NCBI GenBank assembly: GCA_005773145.1
Contig: SXHS01000222.1
Span: 1-11,354, forward strand
DNA length: 11,354 bases
DNA from: Planctomycetaceae bacterium
GTDB lineage: Bacteria > Planctomycetota > Planctomycetia > Pirellulales > Pirellulaceae
Direction of reading: 5' to 3'
Shown: piece by piece, positions 1 through 6,628 of the stretch
How the letters are laid out: every line of letters begins with the position of its first letter
How positions within the stretch are numbered: the stretch's first letter is position 1
Notes under the pieces: model-generated
What the model was told of the DNA's origin: nothing
The model's input: the letters and a program-made list of their open reading frames with translations, nothing else
Databases searched by the model: none
Program-made: the position numbers and the translations under genes

Positions 1-222
1 GCCCACAGAAATCATATCCTGAATGTGCACGCGATCTTTCAATCGGTGACTCGTCAGTTTCATACGAACGAGTTCCGGAAGTGTCAATGTCCGCATGGAA
101 TTGATCCACTCGAATTGTTCAATGCTTGGTGCCGCTTCAGACTACTCGGCGTGAACCTTTTCACCTGCGAAGACGATAGGGACCGCGTCGCGAGGCGTGC
201 CAGTTGTTCCGTCCAAGAACAT
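1..222 (-). pseudogene. Nucleotidyltransferase-family remnant, truncated and with an in-frame stop
   Basis: Read on the minus strand from the ATG at 222, one frame gives 26 residues (MFLDGTTGTPRDAVPIVFAG, then EKVHAE), a TAG at 144-142, and then 47 more open residues to the window edge. The second part contains LPELVRMKLTSHRLKDRVHI followed by QDMISVG. From memory this matches the C-terminal half of a nucleotidyltransferase-like (AbiEii/MNT-type) family common in planctomycetes, in which the segment 'FAGEKV...EY' runs straight into 'APD...LVRMKLTSFR.KD..H..DM..VGLID'. Here the expected Tyr codon would be the TAG. The N-terminal nucleotide-binding part is missing because the remnant abuts the tpx stop at 225. 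Homology continuing in one frame across a stop suggests a decayed gene rather than chance. The C-terminus lies beyond the window. The family name is inferred without a search. A plus-strand reading frame also covers this stretch but resembles nothing I know. Confidence 0.5.
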
Positions 223-224
223 TG

Positions 225-746
225 TCACACCAGTTTCTTCAGCGCCGCCATGGCCTGTGGATAGTCGGGCTCGCTGGTTACTTCCTTAACCACCTCGGCG
301 TGGACCACTTTGCCGTCTTTGTCCAGCACGAACGTGCCGCGGGCTAGAATCTTGAGTTCCTCGATCAACATGCCCCAATGGTTACCAAAACTGCGGTCTT
401 GGTAGTCACTGGCGCTCTTGATGTTTTGGATATTCTCAGCGCCGCAAAAACGGTTCTGGGCAAAGGGCAAGTCCAGGCTAATGGTCAGCGCGTTGATGCG
501 ATCGCCCAGAGCACCGAGTTCCTCATTAAAACGTTTGGTCTGTGTTTGACAGACGGGCGTATCCAGCGATGGGACCACGCTGAGAATGGTCGGCTTGCCA
601 CGCAAGTCGGCCGGCTTGATGGTCTTCATGGCACCCGCCTCGAAGCGATGCAGCGTGAAGTCCGGGGCGGCCTGGCCAACTTGAACCGCTTGGCCCGCCA
701 GAGTCATGGGATTGCCTTTGAAGGTAACGGCGCCAGTGCGTGACAT
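225..746 (-). CDS. tpx: Thiol peroxidase (Tpx-type 2-Cys peroxiredoxin)
   Basis: Thioredoxin-dependent peroxidase that reduces hydrogen peroxide and organic hydroperoxides in the cytoplasm (periplasmic in some proteobacteria). The 173-residue length fits the family (E. coli Tpx is 168). The peroxidatic motif SLDTPVC places the active cysteine at Cys66, and LPFAQNRFCGAE places the resolving cysteine at Cys101. These correspond to E. coli Cys61 and Cys95, so both catalytic residues are present. The N-terminal strand GNPMTLAGQAVQVGQAAPDF is typical. No signal peptide is visible, which suggests a cytosolic enzyme. The ATG at 746 is supported by AAAGGA (758-753) with a 6-nt spacer. An internal ATG at residue 14 is less likely because the first 13 residues belong to the family's usual start. 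It appears to be a single-gene unit; a small dyad lies in its leader at 800-813. A nucleotidyltransferase remnant follows directly. Confidence 0.97.
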   Translation of the reverse strand: MSRTGAVTFKGNPMTLAGQAVQVGQAAPDFTLHRFEAGAMKTIKPADLRGKPTILSVVPSLDTPVCQTQTKRFNEELGALGDRINALTISLDLPFAQNRFCGAENIQNIKSASDYQDRSFGNHWGMLIEELKILARGTFVLDKDGKVVHAEVVKEVTSEPDYPQAMAALKKLV

Positions 747-799
747 GAAATATCCTTTCGTATGATTTGATTATCAGCGTTACAGCTACGCAGTCGGCT

Positions 800-813
800 G
801 GCAGTATCCTGCC
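800..813. promoter_or_regulatory. Small dyad upstream of tpx
   Basis: Perfect 5-bp inverted repeat, ggcag-tatc-ctgcc, 53 nt upstream of the tpx start codon. It could be an operator half-site pair or a leader hairpin. A run of five pairs can arise by chance in GC-rich DNA, so regulation is only a suggestion. No convincing -35/-10 pair could be assigned nearby, although an AT-rich patch (gattatca) lies at about 767-776. Confidence 0.2.
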
Positions 814-880
814 AAAACCGGTACCAAGCAAGGGGGTACGAGTGCTACGTCAAGACTCGGACGGGCCGCTGGCGGGCCAG

Positions 881-936
881 GTGCCGGCACCACATTTGGA
901 TTATGAGAGTGCCTGCACCACGTTTGGATTGTGACA
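881..936. repeat. Two tandem copies of a 28-bp unit
   Basis: Copy 1 (881-908) and copy 2 (909-936) are immediately adjacent and match at 24 of 28 positions; both read gtgcc/tgcaccac, a/gtttggatt, a/gtga. Copy 1 starts with the perfect 12-bp palindrome ggtgccggcacc (880-891). Copy 2 keeps the half-sites gtgc-N2-gcac. The pair ends 5 nt before the stop codon of the sialidase-like gene, so it lies just 3' of that gene on the minus strand. Similar 'GTGCC..GGCAC' motifs are, as I recall, scattered between genes in planctomycetes. Possible roles are transcription end, transcript stability, or a dispersed repeat unit. Confidence 0.75.
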
Positions 937-941
937 AAGCA

Positions 942-2078
942 CTATGGGAAATCGGCCTCGTTCACCCGGATGGCCAATACGGGCAGACTTTTGCGGGGAA
1001 AACGCGAAAAGATCCAGAGTTCGCCCGGCTTGTGTTCCCAAATGTACGGGTATGCCAAGCCGCCACCGTCCTCATAGGCGACCACCTGCGGCGACGTCCA
1101 GGTCATGCCATCGTCCGACGAGAAGGCCAGCGACAATTCCTCGCGATGCCAGGAGGCCAATTCGGCCGATGTCGAGGCGTTCTTGCGGGTCTTGGGCCAA
1201 GCTCCCTTGTGCTGGGAGTGGAGCCGATTCCAAGTCAGGGCCAAGCGGCCACTCGACAGCCGTGTCAGCCAGCCCGGGGCGCTACTGGCGTCAATTCCAC
1301 TCGGCTCCAAGATTCTCCATGAGCTACCCGCGTCACTGGAAATGGCCCGCCAGAACTGGTCGTGGTTGGTGCGAATCAACATCAACAGGCGGCCATCCTT
1401 CAGCTCCACCAACATGGGCTCCAACGCTCCGTCGTGATGGCCTCGTCCTCCCATATCGATGAAATTACTGATCTGCCAGGTCTTGCCACCGTCGTCGGAG
1501 TACACCGAACCGACCAGAAAACGTTTGAGTTCAAAATCCAAGTGCTCGAAGGTCGCCACCACCCGGCCACCGCGAGTTTGGATGAGCCCCATGAAGTCGG
1601 CGTTATAGCCGGGTAGGATCTGTTGATTGTCGCTCCACGTCAGGCCGCCATCGCTGCTGCGCATGCCCCACATTTCAAGTTTGCAGGTGGGACGCGGTTC
1701 ATTCTTCTCATCGTCCCACTCGAATTTGTACCCATCAAAGTTCAAATAGACGACGACCAGGGAACCATCGGGGAGGCGAATGAAATGGCCCACATGCCCC
1801 ACGTGCTCCAGTTGAATGCCTGCTTCGATTTCCGGTCCGCGCGCGGCCCAAGTCCGCCCATCATCGGCACTGGTCCAGAGTTGTTTTTTCTCGAAATAGA
1901 GCAGCGATCCGTCACCGTCGCGCGCGAAAGGCCCGTCCTTGGTGCAATCCAAGAGCGAACAACGCGGGTCGACCCAACGCGGAGGAGGCGACGCTGGTTC
2001 GTCGGCCGTACAGGTTGCGCTGAACCACAGCGAAGCCAGCCCATGGATTAGAATCGCAGCCCAAACGCATCGACGCAT
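942..2078 (-). CDS. Secreted sialidase-like protein with five Asp-boxes (BNR family)
   Basis: Predicted exported six-bladed beta-propeller of the sialidase/neuraminidase superfamily. With the ATG at 2078 the product has 378 residues. It begins with a signal peptide (MRRCVWAAILIHGLASLWFS, probable cleavage after ATCTA). Five Asp-boxes S-x-D-x-G-x-[TS]-W lie near residues 70-77, 141-148, 194-201, 247-254 and 320-327. The central segment EPMLVELKDGRLLMLIRT carries a Glu and Arg that match the family's active-site side, and AYPYIW near 342 resembles the C-terminal Tyr region. I see no N-terminal FRIP motif, so true sialic acid cleavage is doubtful; another glycan or a non-catalytic propeller is possible. 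The ATG at 2078 has AGGGAG 7 nt upstream. A TTG at 2099 would extend it by seven residues but would place a poor leader before the signal peptide. It appears to be monocistronic. Confidence 0.85.
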   Translation of the reverse strand: MRRCVWAAILIHGLASLWFSATCTADEPASPPPRWVDPRCSLLDCTKDGPFARDGDGSLLYFEKKQLWTSADDGRTWAARGPEIEAGIQLEHVGHVGHFIRLPDGSLVVVYLNFDGYKFEWDDEKNEPRPTCKLEMWGMRSSDGGLTWSDNQQILPGYNADFMGLIQTRGGRVVATFEHLDFELKRFLVGSVYSDDGGKTWQISNFIDMGGRGHHDGALEPMLVELKDGRLLMLIRTNHDQFWRAISSDAGSSWRILEPSGIDASSAPGWLTRLSSGRLALTWNRLHSQHKGAWPKTRKNASTSAELASWHREELSLAFSSDDGMTWTSPQVVAYEDGGGLAYPYIWEHKPGELWIFSRFPRKSLPVLAIRVNEADFP

Positions 2079-2127
2079 CGAGGGACTCCCTACACTCAAG
2101 GCCCTTATTACCGTTTCCCGAACAGCA

Positions 2128-2145
2128 GGACGAGTCTAGTCGTCC
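2128..2145. other. Short hairpin between the BON and sialidase-like genes
   Basis: Perfect 6-bp inverted repeat ggacga-gtctag-tcgtcc, located 50 nt downstream of the BON-protein stop and 49 nt upstream of the sialidase-like start. It lacks a following T-run on either strand, so it is not a convincing intrinsic terminator. Confidence 0.25.
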
Positions 2146-2194
2146 AGGCATGCTCGGTCAACAGGCGGAGTGCCGTGCCAGGGAATCGCGTCGA

Positions 2195-2464
2195 TCAAGA
2201 AATGGTGCTGGTAAACGTGTTGTGACTATCAAACCAAGAGACTTCCAGTTCGTTGGCGATGTCTTCCACACCATCAATCCGGCGAATCACCTCCTGGGCG
2301 ATCTGCTTCTGAAAGTAGGTGCCGACGACTCCCTTCAATGTGACGCGGCCGTCGTGGACCAGGCACTGCACGTCGTGCTGGATGCCCAGGTGAGGACTTG
2401 CCTTAATCGCTGCTGACAAGCGGTCTTCAAACGATGTGGAAATGGGGTGTTCGTCGATCACCAT
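2195..2464 (-). CDS. Small BON-domain protein
   Basis: A single BON domain fills almost the whole 89-residue product (about residues 12-76). The family signature is clear: DGRVTLKGVVGTYFQKQIAQ, then EVIRRIDGVEDIANELEV. That is the G-x-V-x-L-x-G-x-V strand pair, the helix, and the closing GV-x-x-V-x-N-x-L-x-V strand. BON domains are thought to bind membranes or other envelope components and occur in osmotic-stress proteins such as OsmY. This one has no signal peptide or transmembrane segment, so its place in the cell is open. The ATG at 2464 is chosen because CAGGGAGA lies 5 nt upstream. In-frame GTG (2542) and ATG (2479) codons further upstream have no ribosome site and would add Pro/Arg-rich residues outside the domain. 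Flanking gaps of 116 and 310 nt suggest its own transcript. The exact role cannot be told. Confidence 0.88.
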   Translation of the reverse strand: MVIDEHPISTSFEDRLSAAIKASPHLGIQHDVQCLVHDGRVTLKGVVGTYFQKQIAQEVIRRIDGVEDIANELEVSWFDSHNTFTSTIS

Positions 2465-2774
2465 CGGGTCTCCCTGCATGGGGTGGGTTGCTAGCGGGGC
2501 AGGTTGGGGCGGGCGACTCGCACGGCTGGCCCTATTGGCCACCGTGGCCTCTGACGGTATCTATCGGCAGCCGCATCACAATGGCTGGAGTTTTCCCGTG
2601 GGCGAAAATGACGGAGTTGCGAAAAATGGCCCGATTGACGCGATTGTAGCGGTCGGGTTGGCGGGAAAGGCTTTTTTGGCTTTTGGAATGTGGCCCCCCA
2701 GCCCGGAGATAGCATGGGAGCTGAGCTGGTAGGCTTTCAGAGGACACAGGCTGGAAGCCTATGCCACATGGGGC
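2465..2774. other. Intergenic gap, BON gene to serA
   Basis: 310 nt without a convincing gene; the reading frames that cross it have no recognisable domain. It holds the probable promoter of the BON gene: on the minus strand TACAAT (2648-2643) resembles a -10 box, without a good -35 at the usual distance. It also holds a quasi-palindrome ggccac-c-gtggcc (2537-2549), a T-rich tract (2671-2677), and the 3' hairpin of serA (2730-2761). Confidence 0.5.
2730..2761 (-). terminator. Hairpin 3' of serA, possible terminator or dispersed repeat
   Basis: taggctttcag (2730-2740) and ctggaagccta (2751-2761) form an 11-bp stem with one G-T wobble and a 10-nt loop, starting 13 nt after the serA stop codon. 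No T-run follows on the minus strand, so a classical intrinsic terminator is not proven. The sequence 'acaggctggaagcctatgccac' resembles an intergenic repeat I recall from several planctomycete genomes, so it may be a member of a dispersed palindromic family that also ends transcripts. Confidence 0.45.
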
Positions 2775-4397
2775 TCAGGCCTGGAGCCATGGGGCGAGTT
2801 GGCCGAAGGGGGGGAGTACGATGACGTGTCCGCTGTGAATATGCGGATGCCGCAGGACCTCCTCCAGTGCGGCGGCAGTCGGACGACTGTCGAGATTGAG
2901 CACACCGACCGCACCACTTCCTGCGGGGCCGGCTCGGCCGACCGTCATTTGCGCAATGTTCACCTTGTGAGCACCAAAGATCGTACCCACGGCCCCGATG
3001 ATGCCGGGAACGTCGTCGTGTGTGAAGATGAACAACACGCCGTCCAGGTACGCCTCGAGACGGTAGTCCTGCAGACGAATCAGGCGGGGCATGTCCTGGC
3101 CGAACAGCGTCGCGCCTGCCACGTATCGAGCTCGGTCAGATTTTACCTCAACCGTCAAGGAGGAACTGAACGTGGACTTCTCTGGGCTCGAGTCGACCGA
3201 AATCTCGATGCCCCGTTCCTGCATCAACAACTGGGCGTTCACAATGTTGACGTCCGCCGCCATCGCCTGCTGCAAGAAACCTGCGGCGAATGCGGAGGTA
3301 ATCAAATGCGTATCGCGCGATGTGACTTCGCCACGATATGAGATGTGGCAACCGATCGTATTGCCCGAATGCCATTGGGCAAGCAGTAGCCCTAAACGGT
3401 GCGCCGCGTCTAGATAACCGCGCAGCGCCTGCAGGGTTTGGGGGTCCACGGCCGACATATTGACCGCGTGGCGAATCTCGCCGGTTCTCAGGAAATTTAC
3501 CAAGAGCCCAACGGCTTCGACGGCGACCTGTGTTTGGGCCTCTTCGGTGCTCGCTCCCAAATGGGGCGTGCAGAGCACGCCGAGTTTGCCGAACAAGGGA
3601 CTCTGCGTGCACGGTTCAGTTTCGAACACGTCGAGCGCGACGCCGGCCACTTGGCCCTTTTCCAGTCCTTCCAGCAAGGCGACCTCGTCGTAGATGCCGC
3701 CCCGCGCACAGTTGATCAGGCGCACACCAGGCCGCATCACAGCCAATTGAGGCCCGCTGATCAAATGCCGCGTTTCGTCCGTGAGTGGAGTGTGCACGGT
3801 CAGGTAGTCCACATCGGGTAACATCTGATCGACCTTGGACACCAGTCGAATGCCCAGATCACTGGCCCGTTCCGGCGACAGGAACGGATCGAAACCGACC
3901 ACCCGCATGCCGAACGCCTGTGCCCGTTTGGCGACCTCTTGGCCGATCCGCCCCAGGCCGACGATCCCCAGGGTCTTATCGGCGAGCTGTGTTCCCATGT
4001 ACGCATTGCGTTCCCACCGGCCTTCCTGCAGGCTTTGGTAGGCCGGAGCAATATTGCGCGACAGGGCGAGCAGCAGGGCAAATGTATGTTCGGCCGTGCT
4101 CAGCGTGTTACCCGCCGGCGTATTCATCACCACGATTCCCTGGCGAGTCGCCGCCGATTTGTCGATGTTGTCCGTTCCGACGCCGGCGCGAACGATGGCT
4201 CGCAAACGGCGATTTCCCTGCAACGCGGCCGCGTCCAACTTGACGCCGCTGCGGCAGATCGCCCCTTCGTATTCGGTGAGCGCCTCGCGCAGCTCGGCCC
4301 CTTTCAGCCCCGTGCGGACGTCAAAGTCGATGCCGGCTGCGGCCAATTGATCGAGCCCTTCGCGGGCCAATGTGTCGAGAACAATGATGCGTGGCAT
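2775..4397 (-). CDS. serA: D-3-phosphoglycerate dehydrogenase, ACT-domain type
   Basis: Oxidises 3-phosphoglycerate to 3-phosphohydroxypyruvate with NAD+, the first committed step of serine synthesis, in the cytosol. The 540-residue length fits the long (type 1, Mycobacterium-like) form. Numbering from the ATG at 4397, the substrate-binding part spans about 1-95 and 285-310. The Rossmann motif GLGRIG is at 147-152, with Asp at the end of the next strand (VVGFDPF). The catalytic triad is Arg232 (NCARGG), Glu261 (DVFETEP) and His279 (PHLGAST). A spacer (ASB-type) domain follows from about 315, then an ACT domain (about 454-530) with DVPGIIG and a conserved Asn (VNIAQM), which fits serine feedback inhibition. 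A TTG two codons upstream is also possible; the ATG gives the usual MPRIIVLD start. Neither has a clear ribosome site. The 9-nt gap after serC suggests one transcript and coupled translation. Confidence 0.98.
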   Translation of the reverse strand: MPRIIVLDTLAREGLDQLAAAGIDFDVRTGLKGAELREALTEYEGAICRSGVKLDAAALQGNRRLRAIVRAGVGTDNIDKSAATRQGIVVMNTPAGNTLSTAEHTFALLLALSRNIAPAYQSLQEGRWERNAYMGTQLADKTLGIVGLGRIGQEVAKRAQAFGMRVVGFDPFLSPERASDLGIRLVSKVDQMLPDVDYLTVHTPLTDETRHLISGPQLAVMRPGVRLINCARGGIYDEVALLEGLEKGQVAGVALDVFETEPCTQSPLFGKLGVLCTPHLGASTEEAQTQVAVEAVGLLVNFLRTGEIRHAVNMSAVDPQTLQALRGYLDAAHRLGLLLAQWHSGNTIGCHISYRGEVTSRDTHLITSAFAAGFLQQAMAADVNIVNAQLLMQERGIEISVDSSPEKSTFSSSLTVEVKSDRARYVAGATLFGQDMPRLIRLQDYRLEAYLDGVLFIFTHDDVPGIIGAVGTIFGAHKVNIAQMTVGRAGPAGSGAVGVLNLDSRPTAAALEEVLRHPHIHSGHVIVLPPFGQLAPWLQA

Positions 4398-4406
4398 CGG
4401 CAATTT

Positions 4407-5504
4407 CTACGAACGTTGGTTTTGGAGGAACTCGCACATGAAGTCGCGTAGACGTTCGACGCTTGCGACTGGCATGGCATTGTAGATCGATGCCCGTATC
4501 CCGCCGACACTCCGGTGCCCCGCCAGATTGACCAACTCCTGCTGTTCGGCCAGCTTGAGGAATTGCGACTGAAGTTCATCATTAGGGAGTCGAAACGTCA
4601 CGTTCATCATCGAGCGACTCGCAGGCTGTGCGTGCCCACTATAGAATCCGTTGCTTTCGTCGATGGTTCGGTACAGCAGGTCTGCCTTGCGACGATTCTG
4701 TTGGTGCATGGCTTCCAGGCCGCCGATCTCGTCCAGGAGCCATCCCGCCACCAGATTGACGAGATAAATGGCAAACGTCGGCGGCGTGTTGAAAAGCGAA
4801 TCTTCCTTGGCGTGAGCGCGGTAGTTCAAATAGCCTGGCAAGTCCTTGCGACTGCGGTCCAGGAGATCATCGCGTACGATGACAATCGTCACACCAGCCG
4901 GGCCGGCATTTTTTTGAGCGCACGCGTAGATCAGCCCGTAACGAGCAATCGGCACCGGTCGACAGAGAAAATCCGACGAGGCATCGCAGACCAGTGGCAC
5001 CTCGCCCGTTACTGGTTCTCGGGCGAACTGAACCCCCTCAATGGTCTCGTTGGATGTGACGTAGACATATGCGGCTTGTGGATCTACTTGCCACTCCGCG
5101 TCGTCTGGAAACCGGTTGTAGCCGCTGCTCTTGCCATCCCAAGCGACTCGAATCGATCCCTCGCGCACTGCTTCCTCGTGGGCCTTCAGGCCCCATGAAC
5201 CGGTTAGCACGTAGTCGGCGGAGCGATTCGTGCCGCGCAACAAATTCATCGGGATCATCGAGAACTGGAGCCGTGAACCGCCTTGCAAAAAAAGAATCTG
5301 ATAGTTCTCGGGGATATGCAACAACCGACGCAGGCGATCCTTGGTCGACTGTAGGATTTCAGTGAACGCGGGGCCACGATGCGTGATTTCGAGCACCGAC
5401 ATACCGACCCCCGGAAGCGCCAGCAAGTCGCGTTGTACCTGCATCAAGACCGACTCGGGCAATACGGCGGGGCCGGGTGAGAAATTGTGGACGCGGTGGG
5501 TCAT
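4407..5504 (-). CDS. serC: Phosphoserine aminotransferase
   Basis: PLP enzyme that converts 3-phosphohydroxypyruvate and glutamate to 3-phosphoserine and 2-oxoglutarate, the second step of serine synthesis. Members can also act on 3-hydroxy-2-oxo-4-phosphobutanoate in the pyridoxal phosphate pathway. The 365 residues match the family (E. coli SerC has 362). The start NFSPGPAVLPESVL is typical. The PLP-binding Lys is Lys198 in YACAQKNAGPAG, the Asp that contacts the pyridine nitrogen is Asp174 in CDASSDFL, and the stacking Trp is in TGSWGLKA (Trp104). GGSRLQFSMIPMNLL carries the phosphate-binding region with an Arg as in E. coli. The C-terminal region GHRSVGGIRASIYNAM has the conserved His-Arg and Arg residues for substrate phosphate. 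The ATG at 5504 has no evident Shine-Dalgarno site. It is the first gene of the serC-serA pair, so the promoter should lie in the 343-nt divergent region before it. Confidence 0.97.
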   Translation of the reverse strand: MTHRVHNFSPGPAVLPESVLMQVQRDLLALPGVGMSVLEITHRGPAFTEILQSTKDRLRRLLHIPENYQILFLQGGSRLQFSMIPMNLLRGTNRSADYVLTGSWGLKAHEEAVREGSIRVAWDGKSSGYNRFPDDAEWQVDPQAAYVYVTSNETIEGVQFAREPVTGEVPLVCDASSDFLCRPVPIARYGLIYACAQKNAGPAGVTIVIVRDDLLDRSRKDLPGYLNYRAHAKEDSLFNTPPTFAIYLVNLVAGWLLDEIGGLEAMHQQNRRKADLLYRTIDESNGFYSGHAQPASRSMMNVTFRLPNDELQSQFLKLAEQQELVNLAGHRSVGGIRASIYNAMPVASVERLRDFMCEFLQNQRS

Positions 5505-5847
5505 GGCGAGTTCGATGCGGACTTTGAAGGACTTCTAGACTTCTAAAATTGAAACCACGGCGAGGCACGGTCGGCTTAGCGGTTCGGTCCCGATTCTAGG
5601 CCACCCCTTCGTTGGTGAAAAGGTGCCCCGACCGGCCGCTTGAACGAGGGGGCATGATACTGATAGGCTGAGCCACGTGTCTCCGCTGGGGATGCCCTTC
5701 GGACCATCGCCTGGAGGTCTTACGGGGCCCGTTGCGCGTGGGGCTGTGGACGGCCTGCCCCAGATCCCGTTGAGCACGCAGGCCGACCGTTTCCCGGGCC
5801 TTGCCCTGGACCACCATCATTTTCGACTCCATCTATAGGTAAGAACA
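5505..5847. promoter_or_regulatory. Divergent intergenic region, serC / RraA-like gene
   Basis: 343 nt between two outward-facing genes, so it should carry both promoters. On the plus strand TTGAAC (5640-5645) and TGATAG (5661-5666) are a weak -35/-10 candidate with a short 15-nt spacer. On the serC side there is an AT-rich patch with a direct repeat (acttcta at 5530-5536 and 5538-5544). An 8-bp perfect inverted repeat, cggcctgc (5751-5758) and gcaggccg (5778-5785), lies in the likely leader of the RraA-like gene. Minus-strand frames of about 80 codons cross the region but show no domain or ribosome site. No serine-responsive RNA element was recognised. Confidence 0.4.
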
Positions 5848-6576
5848 ATGGCCATAACCTCCGCAACGCTCGAGAAATTGAAAAAGTACGACTCGCCGAC
5901 CATCTGTAACGTGATCGAATTGTTCGACGTGCGGTCTCGTAGTCAGGGCTACATGGATCACCGTATTCGGTCTAATTATCCGACGTTCCCCCCTATGGTT
6001 GGCTTTGCCTCGACGGCCTCGTTTCGCTCGAGTTTCGAACCGCCGCGCGCCGATGCCTACGGGAGCATCACGGAACAACTCAAACATATGCAGACTCTGC
6101 CGGGGCCAGCCGTCATGGTCTTTCAAGATCTTGACGATCTGGCGGTCGGCGCGACGTTTGGCGAAGTCATGTGCTCCACCTACAAGGGGTTTGGATCGGC
6201 CGGTCTGATCACCTCCGGCGGCGGACGAGACCTGGAACAAGTTCGGGCCCTGCAATACCCCGTGTTCACGGCGAGCACCATCGTCTCACATGCCTTCTGT
6301 CACATCTTGCATGTTGGTCAACCCGTCTGCGTGGGGGGACTACCCGTGTTTAGCGGTGACCTCCTACACGGCGATGCCAACGGCGTCACTAATATCCCAC
6401 TGGATATCGCCACGGAAGTCGCCGACATCTGCGAGCCTTTCGTGCAGGCCGAGGAAATCATCATGGCCTACGTCAAAGAACCGGGTCAGAAATCGCCCGA
6501 TGAATTTGCTCGCCGACAGGCCGAGTGCAAGAACGCCATGGCCGAGCTGCGGAAGCGCGTGTCCCGCAAACGCTAG
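5848..6576 (+). CDS. RraA/HMG-CHA aldolase-fold family protein
   Basis: Member of the RraA-like family (PF03737), which includes class II 4-hydroxy-4-methyl-2-oxoglutarate/4-carboxy-4-hydroxy-2-oxoadipate aldolases, oxaloacetate decarboxylases, and the RNase E inhibitor RraA. The product has 242 residues. It has the N-terminal helix with SPTICNVIEL, then FGEVMCSTYKGFGSAGLITS followed by GGGRDLEQVR: Gly105-Glu106, then Arg127-Asp128, the pair that in the aldolases holds the substrate carboxylate and the divalent metal. PVFSGDLLHGDANGVTNIP (Gly170-Asp171, Gly175-Asp176) is the usual closing motif. At residue 123 a Ser replaces the Asp of the frequent V/I-T/I-D-G form. A metal-dependent lyase acting on an oxo-acid is the best guess; the substrate is unknown. 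The ATG at 5848 has only a weak site (AGGTAAG). It is divergent from serC, convergent with the TPR gene, and apparently single. Confidence 0.85.
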   Translation: MAITSATLEKLKKYDSPTICNVIELFDVRSRSQGYMDHRIRSNYPTFPPMVGFASTASFRSSFEPPRADAYGSITEQLKHMQTLPGPAVMVFQDLDDLAVGATFGEVMCSTYKGFGSAGLITSGGGRDLEQVRALQYPVFTASTIVSHAFCHILHVGQPVCVGGLPVFSGDLLHGDANGVTNIPLDIATEVADICEPFVQAEEIIMAYVKEPGQKSPDEFARRQAECKNAMAELRKRVSRKR

Positions 6577-6628
6577 TGCTAGGTTCAAAACAAGCCGTGT
6601 GGCAGATGTCCCGCCTGCGGTCGGCGAA

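Noticed and set aside
25..264. Plus-strand frame of 79 codons at the left edge
   Set aside because: It overlaps tpx, starts with GTG without a ribosome site, resembles no family, and the opposite strand shows recognisable nucleotidyltransferase remnants.
2436..2732. Plus-strand frames over the BON-serA gap
   Set aside because: No domain, Trp/Gly/Pro-rich composition, and overlap with the BON gene start; likely chance openings in GC-rich DNA.
5505..5600. Possible serine- or glycine-responsive riboswitch upstream of serC
   Set aside because: No conserved riboswitch core could be recognised; only an AT-rich patch and a short direct repeat are present.
5535..5832. Minus-strand frames of about 80 codons before serC
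   Set aside because: No ribosome site, no family resemblance, and no extra support from codon use; kept as intergenic.
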